Assembly: GCA_030867875.1 (NCBI GenBank)
Contig: JAOWCC010001617.1
Coordinates: 62,001-126,000 of the forward strand
Direction of reading: 5' to 3'
DNA length: 64,000 bases
From: Actinernus sp. WN-2022
Lineage: Eukaryota; Cnidaria; Anthozoa; Actiniaria; Actinernidae
Part shown: piece after piece, positions 41,208-49,679 of the stretch
Layout: each line of letters begins with the position of its first letter
Position numbering within the stretch: position 1 is the stretch's first letter
Notes under the pieces: generated by a model
Told to the model about the DNA's origin: nothing
The model's database searches: none
The model's input: the letters and a program-made list of their open reading frames with translations, nothing else
Program-made: the position numbers and the translations under genes

Positions 41208-42260
41208 ATGGACACTAAACTAAGTTTACGATACTATAGTCCGGAGGGTTATTGGAAAGGACTAGCAGCCATTAAACATCTTGCCAATTCGACAAACATA
41301 TCTGAAGATGTGACTCGGATGTGGCTAGAAAAACAAGCTATATGGCAGATCTATTTACCACCCCCCAAATACGTTCCACGACCTAAATTCGATGTATCTA
41401 CACCAAATGAGGTCCATCAAGCCGATTTGATATTTCTACCTCACGTTCGACCTGGACGTGGAAGAAAGCTATATAAGTATGCGCTGACGATCGTGGATGT
41501 AGCATCCAGATACAAAGAAGCCGAACCATTAGCCACTAAAGAATCTAAAGAAGTTGCTGCGGCATTCGAACGAATATATAAGCGAAGTCCACTAACATGG
41601 CCAAAACTTTTACAAGTCGATCCAGGGCGTGAATTTATGGGTGCAATGTCTTCGCTACTAGATAAACATGAAGTTTCTGTACGTCGTGGTCGTGTGGATA
41701 TTCACCGGGATCAAGCAATCGTCGAACGATTTAATCGTACTTTAGCTGAGAGATTGTTTGGATACCAATATGCTCAGGAGATGGTACTTACTTCGCAGGG
41801 GAAGGATGATAGATCTGTCGAATGGGTGTCTCGTCTACCTGCGGTCGTAAAAGCTTTAAACAACGAATCTACGCGTTTGACAGGAAAACAACCATCCATA
41901 GCAATTACCAAAAACGAAATCGAATCGAACCCAGCAGAACCCGTGCCGGCTCGGGACGAACGGATACGTCTAGTTGGGCTCAAAGAGGAAAGACTTCCAT
42001 TCGATGTCAGTGTTCGATATCTATATGCTCCTGGTGAGCTAGAAGGTGGACGAAAGCGTGCTACCGATCCTATATGGAGTTTGAAAACGTATAGCATTTC
42101 GCGTAGTACGGTTTCTTCGGGTCAGCCAGTCCTATATTATTTGTATGCTCCGCAAGTTTCGAATGTTGCTCAGCAACTACCCGCGCGTGGATTCGTGCGT
42201 GAAGAGATACAAGTCGTACCACTTGATACCGAACTACCTCCGAATGGGATCCTAAGCTAG
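41208..42260 (+). CDS. Retrovirus-like integrase (Polinton INT)
   Basis: 350 residues from the ATG at 41208. An upstream ATG at 41178 is open but lies in the purine-pyrimidine repeat. The rve core has the three acidic catalytic residues: HQADLIF (D about 72), LQVDPGREF (D about 137) and IVERFNRTL (E about 172), a D-x34-E spacing. VDVASRYKEAEPL follows the first Asp. The C terminus is beta-rich with YSISRSTVS and LYYLYAP. It catalyses strand transfer of element ends, giving the short target duplication. Convergent with PolB, with stops overlapping by 9 bases. Confidence 0.92.
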   Translation: MDTKLSLRYYSPEGYWKGLAAIKHLANSTNISEDVTRMWLEKQAIWQIYLPPPKYVPRPKFDVSTPNEVHQADLIFLPHVRPGRGRKLYKYALTIVDVASRYKEAEPLATKESKEVAAAFERIYKRSPLTWPKLLQVDPGREFMGAMSSLLDKHEVSVRRGRVDIHRDQAIVERFNRTLAERLFGYQYAQEMVLTSQGKDDRSVEWVSRLPAVVKALNNESTRLTGKQPSIAITKNEIESNPAEPVPARDERIRLVGLKEERLPFDVSVRYLYAPGELEGGRKRATDPIWSLKTYSISRSTVSSGQPVLYYLYAPQVSNVAQQLPARGFVREEIQVVPLDTELPPNGILS

Positions 42261-45200
42261 TTCGTCTTGGGGCAAACAGATATCTTTATGCCCATGGGCT
42301 AATGTATCGATTCCATTTTCAGAAATCCAACGTTTTGTGTCCAGTGGTGAAAGGGAGATTTTATTAACTCGCAGACCATAGATCTGGTGCCCAATGCTTC
42401 GCAGCATATTCATTCCATGTCTGAAGGTCTTCCTATCGAAAAGAGACTCCTTATACTGCTCGTGTCGCATGTGCTTCTTCACAACGTACTTCCGTATTCC
42501 TTTAGCCTTGCGAATCTCCTTAGTGTCTGCGCATACAATCGAATACATCTTCGGTCGAAGTCCAACGTACTCTACGATGGCAACTCCTGCACACTCATCC
42601 TTCATCTTTCCAAGAACCTTTTTATTGGTAGTGTCGTATAGTGGATGGTTTTTTGGGTAATCACTTGTATCGTATAGGTCTGCATTTTTGGCCATGTCGT
42701 CGTAAACGTCTTCAGTCTGGATCTCAAGCAATAGAGAATCTGTGTCTGTGTATAGCAGTTCGCATTTATTACCATATTGGAGCTTAAGTTGGTTGTAATA
42801 GAAATCGTACATCAGGCGTTTGGATAGGTCTAGGATGCTCATACCAACGTAAACTGGACGGTTAAGTACGAGCCTGCTTTTATGCATGTGTAGGGCTACG
42901 AGGCCATCGTCAAAGATATTCGATCTAGCAAATGTTGGGCTCGATATCAGCCGACGAAGCTTGTCCTCCTCTCTTGCACGCACCAGCTTAACATCTACGC
43001 GCTTACGCAGATTCTCCATTGTCTTACCAAATACTGAGTTGTTCATCAGCTTGTAGAGGTCTTTCTCGAAATTGCTCGTAGCCAGCTTACGAAGGTCCGT
43101 ATTCATACGTATATATGGCTCCATCCAAGGACTTTGGTCGAATCTGAGTGCTCGGTGCACCTTTTTCAATTTCATACCAAGAGAAAGATATAATTGTAGA
43201 TTTCTATAGTGTAGGATATAGCGTTCTTTGTCAAATAAGTTAGGCACAAGCTTTTCAACTTCGATTGGAAACGCTCTTTCACCTAGTAGTCCGCATTGGT
43301 ACTCTGACATCCATTTTTTCTGTACTTTCATGCGCTCTGGGGCTAGTGGATACGCGTTGTGAGCGTCGTGGAGTCCTAGAGGATACTCAAGGTCGACCTC
43401 AAGGATATAACCTTTGTCCGCTTGTATGTTTACATACGACTCTATATCGAGGATACTCACATACGACTCGATGTCGAGGTCGATAGTCTGTAGCTTTTCT
43501 ACGTCGCACCACTCAAATCCTCCTGTTGGTAGCGCTTGGCTCATAGCCCATCCGTATAGGTTGTTCGCATCCAGATACTGTATGTACATAGTGGGCTTGA
43601 TTGGGTCGTATTCTGCCGCATATGGATTGTTGGCCTTTGCATGGCGTCGACTGACCATAGAAATACCGCCTCGCATCCCTTTCTCGATGAAAAGATGCAT
43701 ATCGTAGTCTGTGAGCAGCTCAAGCTCTACACCAGTCTTCTTTAGCAATGCATCCCACGATAGGCCAGGACTCGTATAATAGTGAGCTGGGTCCAAGCCA
43801 TAATTTTGCATACATGTCGCTCGAAAGCCTTCAAACACATCTGCGAGTAAAAGTACATCAGTTCTAAGATATAGGTCGTGGTAGTCTCCCATAGTTTGAC
43901 AATCGAATGCAGCCCAAACCTTCTGTGCGTGAGTATAGTCCTCATCTGAGATTCCTTCATCAGAAAGCTTGCTATAAAAAGCATCGCGCGGCGGTAGCTC
44001 ATCCTGAAACCGCTCCCAACTGTCCATGTATTCGTATGGGTAGACGCCCTTGCGTAGAAGAAGCCCGCGCTTATGTTCGTCTTGCTCGTATCTGGCTATG
44101 ATTTGGAATCCTTCCAGGTTTTTAGCCGATACTAGCTGAGCAAGAGAGGATAGCAAAAACTGAACGCTGTCGATGAATCGCAGTTTCCCTAGGGAGAATG
44201 AAATGTACTTCTCCATGTTATTTGGTATGCAATTTATCTGCCCCTCTACTTTGGAAATAGACTGCATTAAGAGATGAGAATCGTATCCCCGCAAATTATG
44301 GAAGACTACTGGTATTATGGTCTTCTTTGGGTCTATCCGCAGGAGTAGATTACAGGCATTGTGTGCTGCTCCACGATACTTTCCAGTGATATGGCAGTGA
44401 TCGCGAACTGAATCCCCATTAAGAGATTTCTGACAGATATGGCAAATTGTTGCACTTCGGTGGGCTATGCTGTCCTCTGGAGTCATGCATAGGGCTTTAC
44501 GTCTAGATAGAGCCGTTTCAACTTTTTGTTCTTCTCTTTGTATTGCCTCCAGGAACATTTCTGTAGCATTGGGCCCTCTATAGACGACTGGAGTCTCTGT
44601 ATAGCCATCACATCTCACCACGATGTAGCCGAATCCGCAAGCCTCATGTAGTTGAGTTTTCTGGGTGTTGCCTTGCAGCTTTGCTGCCTGATCAAGTTCT
44701 GGTGCCAGCTCTGCTGTCGGCTCTGGTTCTTCGATCTTAGTGGTCAATGCCTCAAAATCGGCGTAAATGACGTAGGGAACCTTCATCTGTTTGTGCAAGT
44801 TCTGAAAGGATAGCTTGTTCTTACCCTCCTTAGGCATCTCGACTCTCACTGCTGTCTGTCCTATACCTTCACATTCTGGAATGTGTTTTTCGAGGAGATC
44901 TTCTCTGCAGTATCCATGTAAACACCTCTCGCAGAAGTGCTTCCTTTCGTGGTGTTTGCTCTGATCGTAGAGAAGTCGATTCAAATCCTTGATCCAAGTA
45001 TAGTGATACTTTCCGGATTCCTCTATGAGCAACATGTTGATACGGCGGGTGTCCACACATTTCTTGCTAATTTTCCCGGATTTATCTATAATGCTAATCT
45101 TTCCGGATTCATCTATAATGTGGCGGGTGTCTACACATTGTTTGCTAATCCTGTAGACAACCACACCTTTCTCCCAGCCGAAGACATTGATTGCAAGATT

Positions 45201-45866
45201 GTTTTGCTTCTCAAACCTGCAAATCTGTGATATGGGGGTTGGCACATCGATTCCCTTAAAGTCTAGGTCGTCGTCTATAGGATACTTAGATGGTCTTTGC
45301 GTATTAATCTCAGCGGGGAAGATTGCCGATCGGACTGTCCAACGAAAACAGTTATCACCCTTATTTTGAACATTAATCACAGCCCTCTTGTTTTGGACTT
45401 CTTTAGGTAGTGGAATGTATGAGCCTCCTCGTAATGGTTGATATCGTGCAATGTCGAGCCAAAGCAGAACTACTCGGTCTACCACCCATCCTGAGCCTCT
45501 ATGCGTCCATTTCTCTAGGGTCTCTTGGATCGCAGGGAAAGACTTATCTAGCGCGGAATTGATTTCATGGACTTGTAAAACGGCCTCCTGCTTGTGGCGA
45601 AGTATTGCGTCGATGGATTCTTCACTACCATCGAGTTTGTACTTTAGTAGCTGTACTCTCAAGGCTAGCTGGAACTTTACCCCCTTTAGATCGACAATCT
45701 CTTCCTCTAGCTTTTTATGGATCGTATGGCGGACACCATCTAAGAATGCCATTGGGTCGGCACCAAATTCGTGACCCTCTGGAACATCAATCTGCCAGCC
45801 TCGTAAGAACTTACCAATAACCCATTTAGTGCGTTCGAATACTAGTGGGGAATTCTGAGCGGCCAT
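42252..45866 (-). CDS. Protein-primed family B DNA polymerase (PolB)
   Basis: 1204 residues, uninterrupted. Order: a unique N-terminal region (about 1-280), a Cys/His cluster (CERCLHGYC near 310), exonuclease I YADFEAL (about 366), a CHICQ...HCHITGKYRGAAHNACN HNH/zinc segment (about 470), exonuclease II FHNLRGYDSHL, exonuclease III VLLLADVFEGFR, polymerase A DANNLYGWAMS (about 766), B NSVFGKTMEN (about 940) and C YTDTDSLL (about 1038). All catalytic Asp residues are present, so it looks competent. It replicates the linear element from a terminal protein. Starts 20 bases inside the right TIR boundary. It carries in-frame duplications near 43432-43480 and 45043-45150. Confidence 0.95.
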   Translation of the reverse strand: MAAQNSPLVFERTKWVIGKFLRGWQIDVPEGHEFGADPMAFLDGVRHTIHKKLEEEIVDLKGVKFQLALRVQLLKYKLDGSEESIDAILRHKQEAVLQVHEINSALDKSFPAIQETLEKWTHRGSGWVVDRVVLLWLDIARYQPLRGGSYIPLPKEVQNKRAVINVQNKGDNCFRWTVRSAIFPAEINTQRPSKYPIDDDLDFKGIDVPTPISQICRFEKQNNLAINVFGWEKGVVVYRISKQCVDTRHIIDESGKISIIDKSGKISKKCVDTRRINMLLIEESGKYHYTWIKDLNRLLYDQSKHHERKHFCERCLHGYCREDLLEKHIPECEGIGQTAVRVEMPKEGKNKLSFQNLHKQMKVPYVIYADFEALTTKIEEPEPTAELAPELDQAAKLQGNTQKTQLHEACGFGYIVVRCDGYTETPVVYRGPNATEMFLEAIQREEQKVETALSRRKALCMTPEDSIAHRSATICHICQKSLNGDSVRDHCHITGKYRGAAHNACNLLLRIDPKKTIIPVVFHNLRGYDSHLLMQSISKVEGQINCIPNNMEKYISFSLGKLRFIDSVQFLLSSLAQLVSAKNLEGFQIIARYEQDEHKRGLLLRKGVYPYEYMDSWERFQDELPPRDAFYSKLSDEGISDEDYTHAQKVWAAFDCQTMGDYHDLYLRTDVLLLADVFEGFRATCMQNYGLDPAHYYTSPGLSWDALLKKTGVELELLTDYDMHLFIEKGMRGGISMVSRRHAKANNPYAAEYDPIKPTMYIQYLDANNLYGWAMSQALPTGGFEWCDVEKLQTIDLDIESYVSILDIESYVNIQADKGYILEVDLEYPLGLHDAHNAYPLAPERMKVQKKWMSEYQCGLLGERAFPIEVEKLVPNLFDKERYILHYRNLQLYLSLGMKLKKVHRALRFDQSPWMEPYIRMNTDLRKLATSNFEKDLYKLMNNSVFGKTMENLRKRVDVKLVRAREEDKLRRLISSPTFARSNIFDDGLVALHMHKSRLVLNRPVYVGMSILDLSKRLMYDFYYNQLKLQYGNKCELLYTDTDSLLLEIQTEDVYDDMAKNADLYDTSDYPKNHPLYDTTNKKVLGKMKDECAGVAIVEYVGLRPKMYSIVCADTKEIRKAKGIRKYVVKKHMRHEQYKESLFDRKTFRHGMNMLRSIGHQIYGLRVNKISLSPLDTKRWISENGIDTLAHGHKDICLPQDELA

Positions 45867-45881
45867 GTTTCACACGTATCC

Positions 45882-46169
45882 CTAGGTGGGTTTTCGAATC
45901 CGTAAAAGCTCTTGCAGTACTTCTATGAACTGCCGCCTTGCTGCCTTTTCCTTCCTTATTAGTTTTAACCGTATTGATATAGAGCCGCACTCAACACAAG
46001 TATAGAAAGTGCTCTGAGTTCCCTTTCCGCACCCGCGACAAGGTGTTGGAATCCGCCTTCCCTGCCTTATTTTATATAAATGGGTCCTACAATATGTACC
46101 TATGCACGACTTGTCACAGAAGGCTTGCTCTCCGACCTTTAACCAACTACATAAATTCTCGCCGCGCAT
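45882..46169 (-). CDS. Small Cys-rich (zinc-binding) protein, right TIR copy
   Basis: 95 residues, start at 46169. Identical to the left copy through the CVECGS cluster. The next nine residues differ conservatively (ISIRLKLIR against VLLRVELSR), then it is almost identical again to RIRKPT, and it stops just past the TIR edge. It is therefore shorter than the left copy, which reads on into unique sequence. Confidence 0.7.
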   Translation of the reverse strand: MRGENLCSWLKVGEQAFCDKSCIGTYCRTHLYKIRQGRRIPTPCRGCGKGTQSTFYTCVECGSISIRLKLIRKEKAARRQFIEVLQELLRIRKPT

Positions 46170-46708
46170 GTTTCTTTCATACAATTCGGTATCTCAGATA
46201 TACATTACATATACGTATCTCTAATTGAAAAATTATAAATTTTCTGAGGTAGGTGGGCCATCTGTGGGAGCTACTACGCAGCCGCGGGGGGATTATATGG
46301 GGAGGCGAATTGAAACGACAAAATTTGTGGGTGGTGGTCCTTAGCGGGGGGATAGTGGGGCTAATGGTTGCATAAAATTGGCTTGGGATTTATTAATGGT
46401 TGCATTAAGTGTGGTTGGCGATGGTTCTTACTGGGGAATAAATGGGGCTTATATAAGGTACATTTTTGGCGATTTTTCGACGATCAAAAGCAGTAGTATA
46501 TACAATAGCGGTGCCGCAAGACTTCGACGGCCGCGAGCGGTGTAGAAAAGCGGTTTAAAGCAAGCGGCGTATAGTTCTTCCTGGGGGAATCAGGAGGGCT
46601 TATATAAGGAACAAATTTCAACGATTTTTTCGCGGAGTAGGGATATACGATGGGAGAAAAAAGGCTTAAACAAGGATGTGAATTAGAACCCCCATTGTAT
46701 ATACTACT
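45886..46708. repeat. Right TIR of the Polinton
   Basis: Inverted copy of 30145-30967, same length. The main difference is a patch of about 28 bases at 45953-45981, near the inner end. Confidence 0.92.
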
Positions 46709-46890
46709 TCATTGTACCTGAAGAAGGCTGGTGTGGCCAGCCGAAATATTGCACCACTAAATTCAAAATTCTACGTTGTATCGGTCTTTGCTTCTTCATA
46801 GTTATTTTTTATTTGATAGCCGATTAGATCACTAGTTTGATCCAACGTACACCAGCAGGATTGTCGTTCACGGTTGCTTGCTTTAACAAT
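46709..46890 (+). mobile_element. 3' tail of the Penelope-like element, resumed
   Basis: CTGAAGAAGGCTGGTGTGGC, CACCAGCAGGATTGTCGTTC and CGGTTGCTTGC match the inverted PLE fragment at 22016-22180. It continues the tail cut at 30144. Confidence 0.82.
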
Positions 46891-47147
46891 TCGTTAAAAA
46901 ATACGTCTGCTATACCAGGCTAAAGAACAACAACAATGGTGAAACGGAGGGTCTGATACTCAGGTTAGGAAAACCATTTCAATGTCACGGCATGCCGTAC
47001 CGGGTTAACCGTGCCATAAGTCATTACCGTAACCTTCCCATTCACACGTAGCATACCGATTCAGCATGTCTGACGAATATTCTTCATTCATAATACTAAC
47101 GTACAACTTGTTCTTGCCATTGTTATAAATCTTATCGTAAAATCCTA
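46891..47147. other. Intergenic, 3' flank of the GNAT gene
   Basis: No gene. A short stretch (CCATTTCAATGTCACGGCAT...) resembles 61137-61180. AATAAA-like signals are weak. Confidence 0.4.
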
Positions 47148-48152
47148 CTAAGAATGTTTTTCAGTTACATGGATTTTCCGGTGCGTTATTGCATATACAT
47201 CATTTTCAAACACCAGTCGATCAGGCCTGCAGTCGTTCTTTTCATTCAAACCAAGTTCCTCTACTAAGCACTGTCGACCTACATTTGCCACATCCTTGCT
47301 ACAAGAAACATCAAATACCAATTTCTCATTCACCATTTCCACACCAAATGCAAGTTGTCGCAGCAGATGGGCTCTAAATAGGACTGGGTCGTCTGTGTGC
47401 ACAGAAACCGACCAAAATGTAAATTCTTCACGGGGTGACAAACGGCCATAACTAAACGACTTCGGTCCCTCACCTCGGTGGAATTCGGTAGGAGTTCGGT
47501 CAGCAAGCATTCGATCGCCCGAGTGACACAAGTAGTCGGCGATATTTGATCGTGACGCTTCGTATGGCTTCCAGTCGACGATAATAATTTTCTCTGGAAA
47601 CAACATGCCGTTCACCGGCTCAGTGAATACGACTTGTTTGACATCAGACTTTGAGTAGAGATGAAGTGGTACGTTCATTTCCTTGAAGAGTTTCTTCACG
47701 TTTTCAACCCAAATCGGAGACCTGTTGTTTACTTGACACAACATGTAACTTACAACGAACACAACGCGGTCTCCACATCTTTTAGCCATCGCTAACCTCT
47801 GCACGTTAAAAGAAGCTGTTAGGTAACGCTCTCGGATGACACTCGGGAAGTTCTTTTTCACATAGGCTGTACAGCCTTCAATAAGTTGATAACTTAACTT
47901 ACGACCTCGAAACTCCGGATGAATCCGTAGACCTTGAGAAACGGCTGTTTTACCCTCGTCCACAATATTTATTACTTGGAGACCAACAAGTTTATCTTCG
48001 AGTTGTGCTACGAGGATTCGGCATTTTGGAGTGAGAAGCCATTCGTGGAATTTTCCCGGCAGGTAGTCATTGCCTTCGTATATGCCTCGAGACATCTCGA
48101 GTACTGCTGCAAAATCGTCTTGATCGGCCAGTCGAAGAGTCACTTCACTCAT
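47148..48152 (-). CDS. GNAT N-acetyltransferase, histidine N-acetyltransferase/NAT16-like
   Basis: 334 residues in one exon, open from ATG to stop. The N-terminal GNAT fold (about 5-150) shows VTLRLADQDDFAAVLEMSRG, IYEGNDYLPGKFHEWL, CRILVAQLEDKLVGLQVINI and GLRIHPEFRGRKLSYQLIEG. This arrangement (DYLPxxFHxWL, then V-A-x-x-x-x-K-L-V-G-L) is that of vertebrate NAT16/histidine N-acetyltransferase, which makes N-acetylhistidine from acetyl-CoA. The acetyl-CoA loop RGRKLS is less Gly-rich than the usual RGxGxA. The C-terminal half matches the family in length. Substrate unproven. Absence of introns may mean a retrocopy or an intron-poor family. Confidence 0.75.
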   Translation of the reverse strand: MSEVTLRLADQDDFAAVLEMSRGIYEGNDYLPGKFHEWLLTPKCRILVAQLEDKLVGLQVINIVDEGKTAVSQGLRIHPEFRGRKLSYQLIEGCTAYVKKNFPSVIRERYLTASFNVQRLAMAKRCGDRVVFVVSYMLCQVNNRSPIWVENVKKLFKEMNVPLHLYSKSDVKQVVFTEPVNGMLFPEKIIIVDWKPYEASRSNIADYLCHSGDRMLADRTPTEFHRGEGPKSFSYGRLSPREEFTFWSVSVHTDDPVLFRAHLLRQLAFGVEMVNEKLVFDVSCSKDVANVGRQCLVEELGLNEKNDCRPDRLVFENDVYAITHRKIHVTEKHS

Positions 48153-48393
48153 TTCTGTTGCAGTCCTGATTTCAGTAGTGTTCGGTGGTTTGGGAAAGAG
48201 AGATGCTTTCTTTGCAAAATATCTAAAACTTCAGGTGGTTTTACACCCGAACTCATTGATCGTGAGTTCGAAACGGCTGAATCGATCCAGTACGTACGCC
48301 GGCGAACTTCGTCACTCTGGTTAGGTTCTTTATTTTAATGATCGATCTCGAATATATATACTAGTAGTAGCTTAATCCACTCTGACCTTCAAA
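48153..48393. other. 5' flank of the GNAT gene
   Basis: No coding region of its own. Includes the presumed promoter and 5' UTR. No clear TATA box within 60 bases of the ATG. Confidence 0.4.
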
Positions 48394-49367
48394 GAACACT
48401 GCTGTGACGATCTCGATTCGATTGGCTGAATTCTTGTAACGTCAGATACGCACCACAGCATTCATCAATAGTCAGGCTAATATTTGTCGTTTTCTTTTTC
48501 TAAACAAACAAGAGCCCATCTGGGCTTTCACTCGGGCCACATTAGATTGAAGATGAAATACACTTTCATTTGAAATCCTCTTAATCCTCTAATATTAACC
48601 AAAGGGAAGAATTATTAGCTGAATTTAGCAGTCTTTAGGAGTGGCCGGTAGCGCGGTGACTTTCATTCTCTGCTCCCCCTAGTATATATGTAATTTAATA
48701 GTTTTCTTTTTCTCGTATGTTGACCTTTTAATTTAAACACTACATATACTTATTCGTTTAACACACTGCATTTGAGCAGGCATATATTCATTGTTTTGAA
48801 CCCGAGAATTAACCGTACTACCGTACTTTATGGGCCCTTTCTTTACTCACTAGTGGGTTGTCGGTCAGGTGATTGTAAACTCTCGTCATTTAGCACAGAA
48901 AATGTATTCTGATGAATAGGGATCGGGTTGTCATGTAAGAAATATGGCTCTTGAACAAACTGATAAGCTTCAGTAGGTTGGGTAGTCTCGGAACATTGTC
49001 TTCTTTTTTGTCTTCTGGAATTTGTTTTTTAAGTTTGAAAGTCGGATCTCAGCTTTATTATATCCGCTTTCAACTCGCCATTTTCAACTTCTAGGTCAAT
49101 AATATATTCGAGATGACAGCATCTTGATTTCGGTCTTGTATATATTATCTTTCTGCACTAATTTGTCTTCCAAATGACTGAGTTTGGTTTCTTGATTCGT
49201 GTTTTGATGTGACGAGAGTAAGAATTCATTACGCATATCAGTTAGGTCAGCCTCCATGTTACAAATCAAGGTCGTTAACAGCGAGAGAGTTCTTATTGCG
49301 GGCTAACAAATATTTTTATCCTCGTGAAGAATCTCAAGAATTCCGTCTCTTCCGGTTTGAATTTGAC
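48394..49367. repeat. Uninterrupted copy of repeat segments A+B+C
   Basis: A' 48394-48506, B' 48510-48638 and C' 48639-49367 are contiguous here. Their counterparts are scattered at 14138-14234, 16281-16401 and 18359-19088. Coiled-coil coding pieces are present on the minus strand but broken by small deletions. Lies between the GNAT gene and the EGF gene. Confidence 0.85.
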
Positions 49368-49393
49368 AAATAAACAATATGGCTGCCATTGCC

Positions 49394-49445
<52 letters not shown>

Positions 49446-49564
49446 CCCCGAAAGTAGTTTATACCGTATACTGATGGGCGGGACTTCTGGTTATGGACTT
49501 CTGTCAGCATAATTTATACTGTTCTTGGAGCCCATTACTGACTGTTCCGATCCTTTTCACACAG
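49368..49564. repeat. 50-base C tract and shared flank
   Basis: C run at 49395-49444 following GCTGCCATTGCCT. GTTTATACCGTATACTGATG and GCGGGACTTCTGGTTAT resemble 27300-27350. The last 20 bases are the polypyrimidine tract and AG acceptor of the first EGF exon. Confidence 0.75.
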
Positions 49565-49679
49565 CCAAGGATCTGTGTCGGCCCAGTCCATGTCATCACC
49601 ATGGACAGTGTATCCAACACGGACCAGACTTTTTCGAGTGCGACTGCGAAAAAGGATTTATAGGGGGAAACATGTGACG
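49565..49679 (+). pseudogene. EGF-repeat gene, exon 1 in window (frameshifted)
   Basis: AG acceptor at 49563-49564 and GTGAGT donor at 49680. Phase 1 at both ends. Encodes one EGF domain: KDLCRPSPCHHHGQCIQ, FECDCEKGF. One extra G in the run at 49663-49667 shifts the frame so that the last Cys is lost and TGA is read. Upstream exons must exist but are not seen between here and the GNAT gene. Confidence 0.7.

Larger units (their letters stand above)
30145..46708. mobile_element. Polinton/Maverick (adintovirus-like) element, 16.56 kb
   Basis: Begins AGTAGTATATACAATGGGGG, inverted at the right end, with AG/CT termini as in Polintons. TCATT flanks both ends (30140-30144, 46709-46713). If the terminal T is shared, the duplication is the 6 bp usual for the family. 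Equal 823 bp TIRs (30145-30967, 45886-46708) are almost identical. It carries PolB, retroviral-like integrase, packaging ATPase, major and minor capsid genes, six small or membrane proteins and accessory genes. It is inserted into the 3' tail of a PLE. Confidence 0.95.

Noticed and set aside
30145..46708. Bacterial or phage contamination because of ATPase, capsid and polymerase genes
   Set aside because: Element ends, target duplication in an animal PLE and Polinton gene set show an integrated eukaryotic element.
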